Source: Cymbidium sinense (Eukaryota; Streptophyta; Magnoliopsida; Asparagales; Orchidaceae). Taken from it: a stretch of DNA of 64,000 nucleotides. A program made the position numbers and the translations under genes. This document shows positions 47,004 to 59,600 of the stretch, in pieces (within the stretch, counting starts at the first letter, position 1; every line of letters starts with the position of its first letter). The notes under the pieces are model-generated. The model worked only from the letters and a program-made list of their open reading frames with translations. It was not told the DNA's origin and did not search any database. Location of the stretch: contig CM038222.1 of the NCBI GenBank assembly GCA_021442155.1, forward strand, positions 107,139,121-107,203,120. Reading direction: 5' to 3'.

Positions 47004-48914
47004 GACTACTAGACTTATAACCGCCTAGAGTGGCAGCCATCTAACTCCTACGCTTTAAAACTATGTGGTTAAGTCATATGATTTTGCAAGATAGTTAGGT
47101 TGTTATCATTTAGAAAGAAACTAAATTCCTTAAACTCGCTCCCTAAGAGACTAGAGCATGAGTGGTATGAGTAATGACTTAGTATAATGCAAATCATTTC
47201 AATTTTTATTTGATTTTTGTTACTTCATTTTGACAAAGGCCATAGGATTTTCATATGTTTAAATGCATGATGAATTGAGATTATGGGCTAAATTAGAAAC
47301 AAAGAGGTGTTATCCATCACAGAAGAGACCCTCAAAGGTCAAGTCTTCCCCTATCATGCAAGGATTAAAACCCTCTCTTAGCAAGAGTGTACCAACATGT
47401 ATACATGATGTTAAGCATACAACATCCAGCTAAAGGGTTGCTAAATCTTTTAATTAATTTGATTTAATGCCTAGACTTTATGTGAGATTATGAGTTGTAT
47501 AAAACTTTAATTATTAGTTGTAATTAGGGTAGATAATTTATTTTTTCCTAAGAGCCTAATCGGATCCAGGCCACACATTAAATCATCATTAAAAAAAAAC
47601 CTATGAAGAGTCATGCCATTTCTATTGCATAATTTAAACATTACATTAAATAATTTATAAATCTAGCATAAAAGAATAAAAGACCGGTATGATCAGGTGT
47701 CATCGTACAACTTGAAAAGAAAAATGGGTAGCCAAGCTCTACTCTTATACAACTCGGAATATAAAAGAATAATTACAATTTACAAATGAATAAAGTTATG
47801 GGGATCTTCTTATCTCCTTCATTTCTTCATTTAATTTGATTTCCTTAAAAGGCATCACAAGACTTCCTAGAACAAAACCTTCTAGCCACTACTCATCCAA
47901 ATCCCCCATTACACTAATCATAATTTATAAAATAAAATTTCATTAAAATAGGAAAAATTAATCTAATTATACTTGCAAAATAAGTGTTAGCTAAACACTC
48001 CATACAACCTAAGCAGTTATATATATAATTTAGATTTAGCACCTTACACATGGGTAACTAAGCACACTTGTCCTAATTTGGATTATGCTTAGGGGTTAAG
48101 TAACCTACAAAAGAGAGCATTTATATTTATTTTAAGCACCCCTTAAGCACAATCTCTTATAGAAAATATGATTAGGCTAATCACAGCCTGTCATCTAGTC
48201 TACGAAGCATACACCTTAACATTCAGTCTAAGATAATGCATCATAAAAATAAACATACATCAAACCAAACACCGCCCTAACATAAAGCTAGAAGTGGTTG
48301 CTTGGTCTAAAGTGTGTGTATTAAGGCTTGTGTGGTATGTCCTAACTAAGCATTAAAGTTGTATTTTCTAAGTGTGAAAAGAAATTTAATCATAAGAGGT
48401 TTATTTCACTTTAAGTGGTTTAAATGATTTGATAATTTTACTTAGTGTTTTATTTTATTTTATTTGATTAACACTTAGCAACTAACTATTATAAAGAGAA
48501 GAAAAAGAAAAGATTACTCTCTTTCATCCCTACCCTAAGTCATTTCTAAAGCATGATAATTAATTACTTCTCTTTAATGAATAGCTTATCATATGTTTTA
48601 AATTAATCCCAGGTTTAGGTTCACTTTAAATATTCATATTCAATAAGAGAGGCATATTAAGATTAATTGTAATAAATTACGATCACATGACACGTGTATT
48701 CATTTCTTCCCATCATATGTAGCTTGCATATAATATTAAATCCTAAGTATACCTACACATGCAACATGTTTTTGGTACACTTAAATGATGGATGTAAGTA
48801 TGTACATTTGGAATTTAGATGTTTCATTTGTTGAATTATTATGTTAGTTTAAAGCTCTATCTAAATTCTTATATTAAAAAAAATACATAGGAATAAAATT
48901 AAATAGGTACATGT

Positions 48915-49510
48915 CATTATTAATCAGGGAAGTGAGGTAACCAAATGACCTCCTTAGGGCTAACTAAAGCCTCGTGTTCTCGGGATGTCCAAACTATATA
49001 CCCATTACATTCAAACATATGTAAGTTTATACACATGAACATAAGGGAGAAAACTTTAAACCATGTAATCAATCAATTCAATCACTTGAATAAATATGAA
49101 TGCATGCCTTTCTTAATAGAAAAGGGGATTTTCATTCATTGGCTAAATGCATGTACAAGTGTATAAAAGTTTTAAGCAGATACTTCACCATTGTTAACTA
49201 GGGGAGTGAGGTAAAGACCTCCTTGGGGCTACTTAATACTGTGCATCCATGGAATGTCCAGACTAGATGTACCCACTATTCTTAAATACACATGAATGTA
49301 CAATAACTACAAGAATAGAAATCATACAAAAGTTGTATTTCTTTTTAGTTGAAAGGAGATTCTCATTCATTAACTAAATGCACATACTAGTGTATAAAAC
49401 TTTTAAGCAAGTAGTTTTCCATTGTTAACCAGGGGAATGAGGTAAGGACCTCCTTAGGGCTACTTAAAGCTGTGCATCTCTGGAATGTCCATACTAGATA
49501 TACCTGCTAT
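48915..49510. repeat. Triplicated unit of about 245-265 bp in the minus-oriented LTR
   Basis: AGG(G)GA(A/G)TGAGGTAA...GACCTCCTTAGGGCTA...GGAATGTCCA appears at about 48926, 49199 and 49432. The solo LTR (31965) and the complete LTR (about 58370-58430) carry it once. Confidence 0.8.
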
Positions 49511-51356
49511 TCTTATATACACATGAATGTACAAATAACTATAAGAATGGAAATCATGTAAGAATTACATTTTGATTTATTTGAATTATTTATACGTGTG
49601 AGCTAAAGTTCTATCTAAATTCTAACATGGATGTACCTAAGAATGAATTCAAATAAGTGTTGTGTCCTTTTCAAATGAACTATACACTTATTAATATTCA
49701 TAATTTTATGTAGCTCCATGAAGATTAAAGAAAAGAGAACTCCATATCACATGTTCTAAGTTATAGGCACATGCAAGCTAATGAATACTTATAATTATCA
49801 CTCCACATGTTATAGTTGATTTATATACTTTTGAAAATAATTTTAATTTAATAGTGATAATAGCCACACATTTTTTAATTTAAATTAACACATACAAGCT
49901 TGACATAAAGGAAATCATTTCATTTAATTAATTTTGAAAGAGATGTATGCATGACTACAAGTGACATACAATATTTAATATGATTGGAAAGAAATAAAGA
50001 GACATAAGCACATACTTTCATTCAATCCAATTAATTCCTAAGGATAATCATACCAAATAAGCTTATTTAAAATAAACCAAAATTTCTTAATGTCATTTTC
50101 AATTTAATGTTTGATATGATTTAAAAAAATATGAGAGGAGGTTTGCTAATCCTAATCCAATTCCTCATATGTGAGTTAATTTGATTTAATTAGAGGTAAT
50201 TAGATTGATTTTATGGATTGATTAGGTTAATGTATGAATTAAATCAATTAATTAAACCTTACCTATGTTACCTTAAAATAATTAATTAAATGATTATAAG
50301 CTAATGAAATATGCGAATGAATTGAAAAGTAAATGGCAATGACCCTATGAAATGAAAGGGGCCTAATGCAATTAGCTCACAATCACTAATTAATTAAGCT
50401 TAAGGAACTAACTTAATTAGTTTATGGTTTTCTCACACATGTGAGCTACCAATAATTTCATTAGCTCTCTTTAGGTTATTGGACACCTAAAGCTCTACCC
50501 ATGATTCAATTAAGGGAAATCAGATGCAATTACCCTCTTAATTAGGTTAATCAAGTTATTAATATAATAATCCATTCCTCTTCACTTAATTACTAATTTT
50601 AATTGATTATCCTTTGAAATGAAATGGGGTTAAGGGGTAAAAGGTTGGGAAAGAGGTCCCAACCTAATTCCATAAGCCATCTCATTCAATTAAACATGAT
50701 TTGGCATGATTTGAGTTTTAATTAAGCTAATTAAGTCATTAAATAGTTAATTAATCATTAATTAGCATTTTGGTTGAAAAATAGAATGAAACTTAGGGGA
50801 AAGATTAGGTTCCTAAGTCTCCCCACTATTTAACAGTGATTAAGGGGTCCAATTTATTAATTAAATACTATTCACATGCTTAATTATCACTTAATTAAGT
50901 TATGAAGGTAATTAAGGCTTAAGCAATCAATTTCCCTAATTAATCAAATTTCAACAAAAATAAGGGTGGCAGAGGTCATCCCCCTAAACATTATCAGAAA
51001 GTTTGAAATTGATTGGTTACTTAATTGAGTAATTAATCTAATTTAATTTTTAATTAAACTCTAATTAAGCTAAAATTATTGCTCAAAATTTATTAATGAT
51101 AATTTTAATGGATTCCCCCTTTAAAATACCTTAAAAATGAGCCATTATTTGTATTTTATTTTTATTTTTTTACAATTAGTTATGAATTATGAAAGTTTCA
51201 GCCTTAAAAACTACTTAATTAGCATTAATTAAGCCTAATCCCGTTGGTGCCACATGGCGCTTTGACTCGACTAGCTTTCCATGTGGCACCATGAGATTGA
51301 CTATTTAAGTAATCACATCCGCGCGCTGAGGCAGTTGGCGGCGGATGCGGTATTGA

Positions 51357-51390
51357 TCTCCATCGTCTAATCTTGGATTAGATAGCGTGG
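51357..51390. repeat. LTR inverted repeat (hairpin), copy at 51.4 kb
   Basis: TCTAATC (51366-51372), loop TTG, GATTAGA (51376-51382), with weaker outer pairing. Same position in the LTR as the hairpins at 33768, 43702 and 56656, but with different paired bases. Confidence 0.65.
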
Positions 51391-52920
51391 ATCAATCCCA
51401 CAGCATAAAGGGAGAAATTAGATGGATCTAGCATGATTTGATCAAAGCCGTCCATTCTAATCATGCAGAATGGACAACCCATGATTCTTCTTCCCGTGAG
51501 TGATGAACAATAGGTCCGTCCACCATGGATTGTTCAATCTGAGCTAACTTGAGCTTGGATGAATTCTAAAATCAACCCACACCATCAGGGAAGGAATCAA
51601 CATACATCCAACGGTCAAGATTGACTCATATTCAAATTTTCTTCACAAAGGACCAACCAAGATTTCCTATTTCTATAGTTTTGAGGAATTACCTCACTAG
51701 TGCTCATGATCGGTGATGGGATCGATGGAGGTAGCTTCGTCTAGTAGAGATGAGGCCCTGTTGAGTAGCACACAAGCCAATTCCCTTTGGTTCGCTCAGA
51801 GGATCAACTTTCATCACTATGGAGCTCGGTGGTGATCGAAGTCCTAGCTCTGGTGGCTTTAGAGCTTGGGAAAATACTTGGGTGGCTTTGGCGACATGCA
51901 TGGAAGGTGTGTGTAAGAAGAATTGAAGTTTTATTGAGAAATGAGAGAGCTAGAATTAGGATTGGAGTGTCCTATTTCACTTTAGCACATGGAGAGTAAT
52001 GCGGAAGGATGGAAGCTTGGAATCACTCTAAGGATTACAAGGAGGCTCTAATTCATTCTTCCAAGCTCTCACCAATCGAATTGATAGATTTCTCATGCAA
52101 ATTGAGGGGGCATACCTCTCAATTTGCTGAGATGGACGGACAGGATGGCTTCCTATTTTTTGACCAGCCAGCCATTGCTAGAGTGCTAGAGTGGTCGCCA
52201 TCATATCCATGTGGCTCGTATGGATTGAGAGAAGTCATGGCAGGGGGATCCAAGGTTGATTTGGCCAGAATATTTTTTCATGATCCAAAGGGTGCTCAAT
52301 TTTTAAGGGAGGTGAGTTAACTCACATATCTTTAGCTATGGCTAACCTAGCATGGGTTAGGCAGCTTAGGTGATGCCTCATTTGGATGAGTGAGGGTGGC
52401 CAAGGTGAAAAGAAAAGTGGACTTTGTCATATGAGGAAATAATCCAATGTGGGAGAGGATCCATGGAGGATTTGCATTAGACTTGGGACCAAATGGGTTT
52501 GGGTTGATTTTGGGCTGACCTAGGGTGAGTTTAAGTCAGGTTTGGTCAGCCCCCAAAGTCCCATGGTTTTATGGGTTTTAGCTCAATTTGTTCATATGGG
52601 TTCAATTTGGGTCATGTTGGGTTAAGTTGATCAATTGGTCAAATTGGGTCAAACAAGATTTGGGTTAGGTTCAACTGATGATTTGAAGAGTTTTGGTTTA
52701 AGTAGTTTCAATTAATTTGGCCTAGGTTTGATTTTGGCTCATTTTGATTAATATAGGTGAAATGAGCTAAGTTGACTAATTTGACCAAATTGACCAAATT
52801 AAGTTGGGCTAGGTGTTGGCTCATGTTCAATTGGTTAATTGAAAATGATTGTAGGCTTTGGTTTGAATCAATTTGGATTTAATTTAGATTTTGGCCAATT
52901 TAAACCTTGTCGTATTTATT

Positions 52921-53108
52921 TTTGGGATGGGGGGACACCACACAGATCTCAGGGGGTACATATTGAAGTGATCGGGTACGACATTGAGGAATGGTGCACT
53001 ATCTCAAAAGATTGAAATCACCACCCTACAATGGACCTAATCATCTAATAAGGACTTCTAAGGTATGATGGGTCTTCAAATATACCAGAGATATTTCCCC
53101 TTCTTTAC
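52921..53108 (-). mobile_element. Scrap of a giant LTR 3' end (minus orientation)
   Basis: GACACCACACAGATCTCAGG, then GGGTACGACATTGAGG and TGCACTATCTCAAAAGAT, match the 3' end of the family (29270-29460, minus orientation). It stops inside CCCCTTCTTTAC, where the LTR at 53109 begins, so it looks like the target of that insertion. TTTAC (53104-53108) would be the left target duplication. Confidence 0.65.
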
Positions 53109-53529
53109 TATTGACCTCATTTTTAGATGAGCTCTCAACCCCTCCATCTTAGACATAGGACTCCTCTTATACTTTAAGAGCTCCTTAGTATTTAGACACA
53201 TCCAGTGATTAGGTGGACACTTAATCTAGCCCTGGAGACTTAGAAGAGTTAGCCATAGGAATAGGTCATTTCATAGGGGTGTTAGGGAAAACTTCCTACC
53301 CTTAGCTTAAACCATTCATCAATTTCCTTCTTTCAAGTCAAACTCCAAATTAATATCATTTGATTTTCACCAAGCTCAAATCAATTCCATGATTAAAATC
53401 CATGATTGAAATCTATGATTGAAACCCATGATCAAAATTTCTAAGTTCAAATTTCCTAAGTCCTTAATCTTGCCTTTAAGGACTTAACCAAAATTATGAT
53501 TCAAACCTATTCAAATCTTTGAGATTTTC

Positions 53530-54310
53530 TCATAATACATTTATATTCTCATTTATATTCACATATATAAATGAAGTATAAATTCAAATCAATCAAACCA
53601 AACCCTTAAATTAAATTCTCAATTTAAATTTTCCTAAGTCCCTTAATTTTCCATTAATGGACTTAGCCTAAACCTTGATCTAAATAAATTTAAATCCATG
53701 AGGTTTTCTCAAAACACATTTATATTCTCATTTATATTCACATATATAATTGAGATATAAATATAAATCAATCAAATCAATTACAAAAATTAAAATTCCC
53801 ATTTGAAATTTCTTAAGTCCCTTAATTTTCCATTAAAGGACTTATCCAAAACCTTGATCAAATTAACTCACACTCATGGAATTTTCTCAAAAATCATTTA
53901 TATTCTCATTTATATACACATATATAAATGAAATATAAATATAGACCAATCAAATCAAAGGCAAAAATTAAATCTCCAATTTAAAATCCTTCTTATGTCA
54001 TTAATTCTCCATTAATGGACTTAGCTTAAATCTTGACCAAACCAATTCAAAGTCATGGGATTTTGTCATAATTCATTTATATTATCATTTATATTCATAT
54101 ATATAAATGAAATATAAATATAAATCAATCAAACTAAATTAAAAAATTCAAATTCCAAACTTCAAAATTCTCTTAAGTCTTTTAAATCCTTCTTAATAGA
54201 CTTAGCACAAATCATGATTAAACCCCTTCAAATCCTTGAAATTTTCTCATGATCAATTTATATTCTCATTTATATTCACATATATAAATGAAATATAAAT
54301 TCAAACAATC
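53530..54310 (+). repeat. Tandem array of about 178-bp units (five copies)
   Basis: ATTTATATTCTCATTTATAT followed by TCACATATATAAATGAAATA recurs at about 53539, 53717, 53895, 54075 and 54255, spaced 178-180 bp. AAGTCCCTTAATTTTCCATT-like words lie between. Each core is itself nearly palindromic (CATTTATAT...ATATAAATG). The solo LTR has three such units. Confidence 0.9.
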
Positions 54311-54649
54311 AAAACCAATTCCAAAAATCAAACTCAAATCAACTCAAAATCCAAGCCTTTCAAGCCAAAATCTTGAACATAGCCAAATCAACTTCAAATC
54401 AAGCCAAACTCTTGATTTTCTCTCATGATTCAATCAACCCTACAATCATGAGCCCATATATAAATCCAAACTTCAATGAAACAATCAAAGCCTAAGTAAA
54501 AAATCAAATCCAAAATCCCTTCATATTCTTCCTTTGAATATGAAATTGTCAAATGGATCAAAATCCATTTGACTTCAAACCACTTGTAAATGGATTTATA
54601 TTTCAATCACGAGTCCATATACAAGATCAATCAAATTCAAATCAAGCTT

Positions 54650-55590
54650 TGACCAAGCCATTTGACCCACTTAGGCTCACTTGACCCGAAATAACCTAAA
54701 GTACCCTTACGAGCCAAATTCTAATCCTAACCAAATTGGATTGAACCAGACTCATCATGCCTCTCATCATGATCAAAAATCATCTTGGGATTATCAATCA
54801 ATCAAATTGGGTTAAACCAAGTCAAACCTAAGGATTGACCAAGTCAACACTTAGCCCAAAATGAAACCTAACATAGCCAAATTCCACCATAGGACAAATT
54901 GATTGAAACCATTGATCTAAGTTCACTTATGACCCATGTTTGAACTTAACCAAGTCAACATTTGAGCATAACCTAGCCCAATTGGCCACTTGACCCAAAT
55001 TGACCCATTTTGACCTAAAAAGTCAAAATGTGTCAAAACTTGATCTAAACCAAATTGATTGAAACCAATGTGTCAAGTCCATTCCAAATCACTTGTGGAA
55101 CTTGATCAAAGCCTCAATTGGCCAACTAGACCTAACCTAGCCTAATTGACTTTAGACCCAACATGACCTAAAGTGGCCATGTTGAGCCAAAATTGAATTT
55201 AACCAAAATTGATTGGAAATAAAGATACCAATCCACTCCATATGACTAACCAAACCTAAACCTACCCTTGACCTACCTCAAATAGGTCAATGGGTCAAAT
55301 AGGTCAACTTGACCCATTTGACCTAAATAAAGTCATATGAGCTAAATTCAAAACTATACCAAATTGAATTAAACCAAAGTTACCAAAACATTTCAAATGG
55401 TCATATGAATATGACCCAACCCTTAGTTTGACCCAATTTGACGAATTCGTCAACTTGACCCAAGTTGACCCTTTTTTACCTAAATGGGTCAACATGAGCC
55501 AAATCCTATCAAATGAATTCCAAATCTCATGAAACTTGGCCAAACCTAGTTTCTCCACATACCCAACATATCCAAAGTAGAAAATCAATA
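54650..55590 (+). repeat. TTGACC-rich section of the complete LTR
   Basis: TTGACCCACTTAGG, CACTTGACCCAAATTGACCC and GGGTCAAATAGGTCAACTTG-type words in close succession. It corresponds to 34730-35830 in the solo LTR. Confidence 0.8.
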
Positions 55591-56655
55591 AAATGGCCAT
55601 TCTGCCCCTATGCCATAGAACAAATTTTAGCTTAATCCATGTGTAATTTGGTCATACCCTCTTCACATTCACTTGAGGCTTTCCTAAAAGCTCAGGGGGC
55701 CCTAGGAAAGAGTGGTGCACCCAACCCAATGGGTTTAAGTTAGCCGAATTGATCCCTAGACCAAACCTGACCCCATGGGTCAAAATGCAAAATTCAAAAT
55801 CCCCTTCCCACTCAAATTCCAACCCATGGGAGGTTGGAAATCCACTCCTTGGCTCAAACCAACCATGTGCACACTCTTAACTAATCAAATAACCCACTGC
55901 CTATGATCAATTGGATCAAAATGGCAAGAGGATGGACGACCGTCCAATCCTTCAAGGGGGAGATATACTCTCCCTAAACAAACTCAAATCTAGCATTCCT
56001 CAATTTGATTGAAGCCTAGAGAGTCATAGTAGCCATTTGCAAGTGATCGAAAGCTTCCTAGAGGGAGATTCAATTTGAATCTTCTTGATTTTTTCTTAAA
56101 ATAAAAAAAGCCAACTTTCTCCACACCCAAACTCCACTCAATTCCCTCTTCAAGCTTCATCGAGGACCAAGTCGAGTACCTCTCTTCCAATTTTTTGAAG
56201 TAAGGGGAGATCCAATTCAATCAAAACTGAGCTCAAGCTAAGGAGGAGGTGACCCATTGGAAGATCCACTCAACCTCAAGTGCTATAAACTTCAGCTTCA
56301 TCTCAACTCGATGAAGCTTCTCCAAGGGAATCGAGCGCTGGTGATCACATCCGGTGAGGTATGGGATTTTTTGACCATTAATCTCAATGTGGTGTGGAGC
56401 TTTATGAAAGAACTATCAATCCCATGGATTTTTGACCGTTAGATTTTCCAATCTTTAGCTTTAGATGGTGTGGCTTGAATTTGATTTGAATCCGTGCTAG
56501 ATCGAGCTTGGATCTTCCCCTTGATCATGGACGGTCTCCGTTGCTCAAGGGGAAGAACTTGGGAGATCTCAGCCATCCATCCACGTGCTTTGGATGGACA
56601 GTTGAGATAATTCCCCACATTTATATATCTGTTATCTATTTTAAAATCATAGGGA

Positions 56656-56695
56656 GATCTCTGGCCGTTCGATCTTTGATCGAACGGCAGAGATC
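56656..56695. repeat. LTR inverted repeat (hairpin), best copy
   Basis: GATCTCTGGCCGTTCGATC, loop TTT, GATCGAACGGCAGAGATC: 18 perfect pairs with one bulged G. It lies in the middle of the 8.1-kb LTR. Confidence 0.92.
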
Positions 56696-59600
56696 AAACC
56701 ACGTGCGCTGCCAGTCTTCATTTGGGATTTGACATTTAAGTAATTCCCTCATAGTACAAGCGCATTGCAAAGCGCCATGAGCTGATTAGTTAAATTAATT
56801 AATTTCTAATTAACTTGGATCTTCTAAAATTCAAAAAATTATGAAATAAAATCATATGGAAAAATAATTCAACCTAGAATCTTTTAAAATTAATTTCAAT
56901 AGATTTTGCATTATATTTTTCTCTAAAATTGGGTTTTATTGGAAAGTTATTTTGCTAATTACTTTTTAATTAAGTATCTAATTAATCTCAAATTTCTTGG
57001 GTATGTTTTAGGGAATGACTTCTTTCTCCCTTAATTTTTTTGAGATTTATTGAAGGTTTGATTAGAAGAATTGCATATGAATTTCTTAATTACCCTCCTT
57101 ATGTAATTAAGCATAATTAAGGGTAGTTAGTGATCTTAATCCATGATTAGGCTTGATTAAGATCAGATCCAGTAAGTAGGAGGTTTATGGAATATTTTTG
57201 AGGAATTTCCCTTAAGCTATTCCCTAAACCCCCTTTTCTCTTCTTAATCTCCTCTTAATTAAGGGTTAATTCATTAATTATCCCCTTAATTAATTTCTAA
57301 AAATTATAAAAAGTTCCAGAACTTAATTAGTCTACTTTGGGTAGATACTTAGGTGTTTAATAACTTAAGTTTAATTAAGAAAATCAAAACCCAATCCATA
57401 AGTATGAAAGGGTGTTTTGAAATTACTTAAGCTAAACCCCATAGCTTAATTAACTTTTAATTGTAAACCAAATTGCATTAGGTCTTTTTCTTATAAGGGG
57501 CATTGCAAATTTAAATTCCTTGTGAGTTTTATGTCATCTCATTGGCTCATAATTACTTAGTTAATTATTTTAAGGTGGTGCAGGTAAGGGTTAATTAAGT
57601 TACATAATTCATACCCTAACTTAATTAATGCATAAAAATAGATCTAATTATATAAAAATTAAACAAAAAATATCTAACACATGTGGGAATGGGTTAGAAA
57701 CAGCAAACCTATCTCACCTTTTTAAAACTAAATCAAACTCCAAACTAAACAAAAGTCACTTTAAATTCACTTTAATTTATTTTAAACTTTCTTATTCTAT
57801 AAGAATGTCTTTAGAATTGAAGTAAAGTGAATTTTTTTACATGATTTCATTGCTTTGAATCTTTCCCCAACATGTTAACTTGTATGTCATGTGATTTTAT
57901 TCATTCATAATTTAAAATTCAAAACTTGAAGTGAAATTATTTAGTTTATGTCAAATTTGCATGTGTTGGCAAAAGTAGAAATATGAATGACTATTATCAG
58001 AACTAAATACAAATAATTTTCAAAATACATAAATCAAATATCAAATCTAAAAGTATTCTACTTATATTTCAATTATGAGTTGGCATGTGATAGAGTATAA
58101 AGGTATGCTTAGCATAGGTTTCCTTTCTTTCTTATGTTGGTATAGTTTTGAATAGGAATTAGTAAGATGTAAGGTTCATTTGAAAAGAACCTAACACTTA
58201 CTTAATTTCATACCCTATTCATCCCTATGCTATCACCTAAGAATGGTTACCTATACTTGCATACATAAATTGCATAAACAAAAATGAATCCATTAACATA
58301 ACTTTTGCATTCCCTTTTTCTATTTCAATTATTTTATACATATGTTTGTATTTAAGGAAAGTGATATATTAGTCTGGACAACCCCGAGATTACGAGGAGC
58401 CATAAGTTGGTCTTATACCTTACACCTCTAGTTAACAATGGTGCTGTACTCACTTATGCCTTTCTTACTTTCATGTGTTTATATGAAAATTTGGATAAGG
58501 AAAACCCTTTCTACTTAAGAAAAATCATGCATATTGAACTTCTAAATTTCCTTAAATGGATTACTTAGCATGTATCATAAAGTGTGTTAATCATTCTCAT
58601 TTTGTATGTATAGATATGCTTAAGCTCCATTCATATGCACGTTATATATGTTGGGAAAGAAATGAAGTAATGTGTGTTATGTGGATTTTGATTCATTTTA
58701 TTTAATCTTAAAATGCCTTTCTTTTTGAATATGTTTGTTTAGAGTTTATCTAAACTTAGGATTAATTAAAAGATTTAATCAAAATATTCACCTAAATAAA
58801 ATTAAAATTTGAACCTACTTTAGAAATTACTTAGGTTAGGGAAGGAAAGAGAAGTTCTCTTCTCTTTCCCTCTCTTCATAACTTAGTAATTAATTGTAGG
58901 ATCCACTTAAACCAAACCAAAAAAATAAAATAAAATCAACCAAAATAATTTAACAACTTAAATGAAACCTTCCTCTAAGTTGAACATGTTCTTTACACTT
59001 AAAAAATTTAAACCTAAAGCCATAGCTAAGCATACCACACAAGCCTTCAAAGCACACACATTAGCCTAAGTCACCACTTCTAGCTTTAGGTTAGGTCGGT
59101 GCATGATTTGATATTTTATTTTGTTTTATGATATATGTTTTAGACTAGATGTTAGGGTGTATGCTTGTAGAATGAATGGTAGGATATTCTTAGTCTAACT
59201 GTTCTTTTCTTTAGGGGATTATGCTTAAGGGGTGCTATCATAAATAAAAATATAAAATGCTTTTGCTTGGAGGTGCTTTATACCCATAAGCATAATCTAA
59301 TAAGCTAGGTGGACTTAGTCACTCATGTGTGTGGTGATAAGTCTAATATATATGCTTGGGATTTGTGTTATTTGTTATAACTAACATTTGTTTTGTAGGT
59401 GATAGTTAGATTTCCACTTTTCCTTTTCTTGTAAATTTATGCAATTAGGATTTTGGAATGATTATTATGAAGATTAGGATGAACATTGGCCATAAGATCC
59501 TATCTTATGTACCATGTGAAGCCTTGGAGCATCCACCTTCCAGCCATCCAAAAGAAGGAACCAAAGAATAAAAGAAGAAAAGAAGAAGAAAGAAGAAAAG

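Larger units (their letters stand above)
46206..52920 (-). mobile_element. Giant Tat-like LTR, 5'-truncated (minus orientation)
   Basis: In minus orientation it runs from the TTGACC section (52920-52600) through the hairpin (51360), the LTR middle and the CTCCACTACA-side block near 46230 (plus strand: GACACTACACAGATC). Blocks shared with the solo LTR at 29161 appear in the same plus-strand order: AATAAAGTAGGATTTATATT (46422), the CTTATAACCGCCTAGAG block (47025), GTAGCCAAGCTCTACTC (47727), and AGAAGTGGTTGCTTGGTCTAA (48289). The open frames at 51704-52320 lie in LTR sequence with no conserved frame in the other copies, so I do not call genes. Confidence 0.7.

Noticed and set aside
51704..52320. 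Cluster of open frames of 65-103 codons
   Set aside because: They lie inside a giant LTR. The homologous parts of the other LTR copies do not keep these frames.
56257..56732. Two plus-strand frames in the complete LTR
   Set aside because: They span the LTR hairpin and noncoding LTR sequence. There is no conserved frame in the solo LTR.
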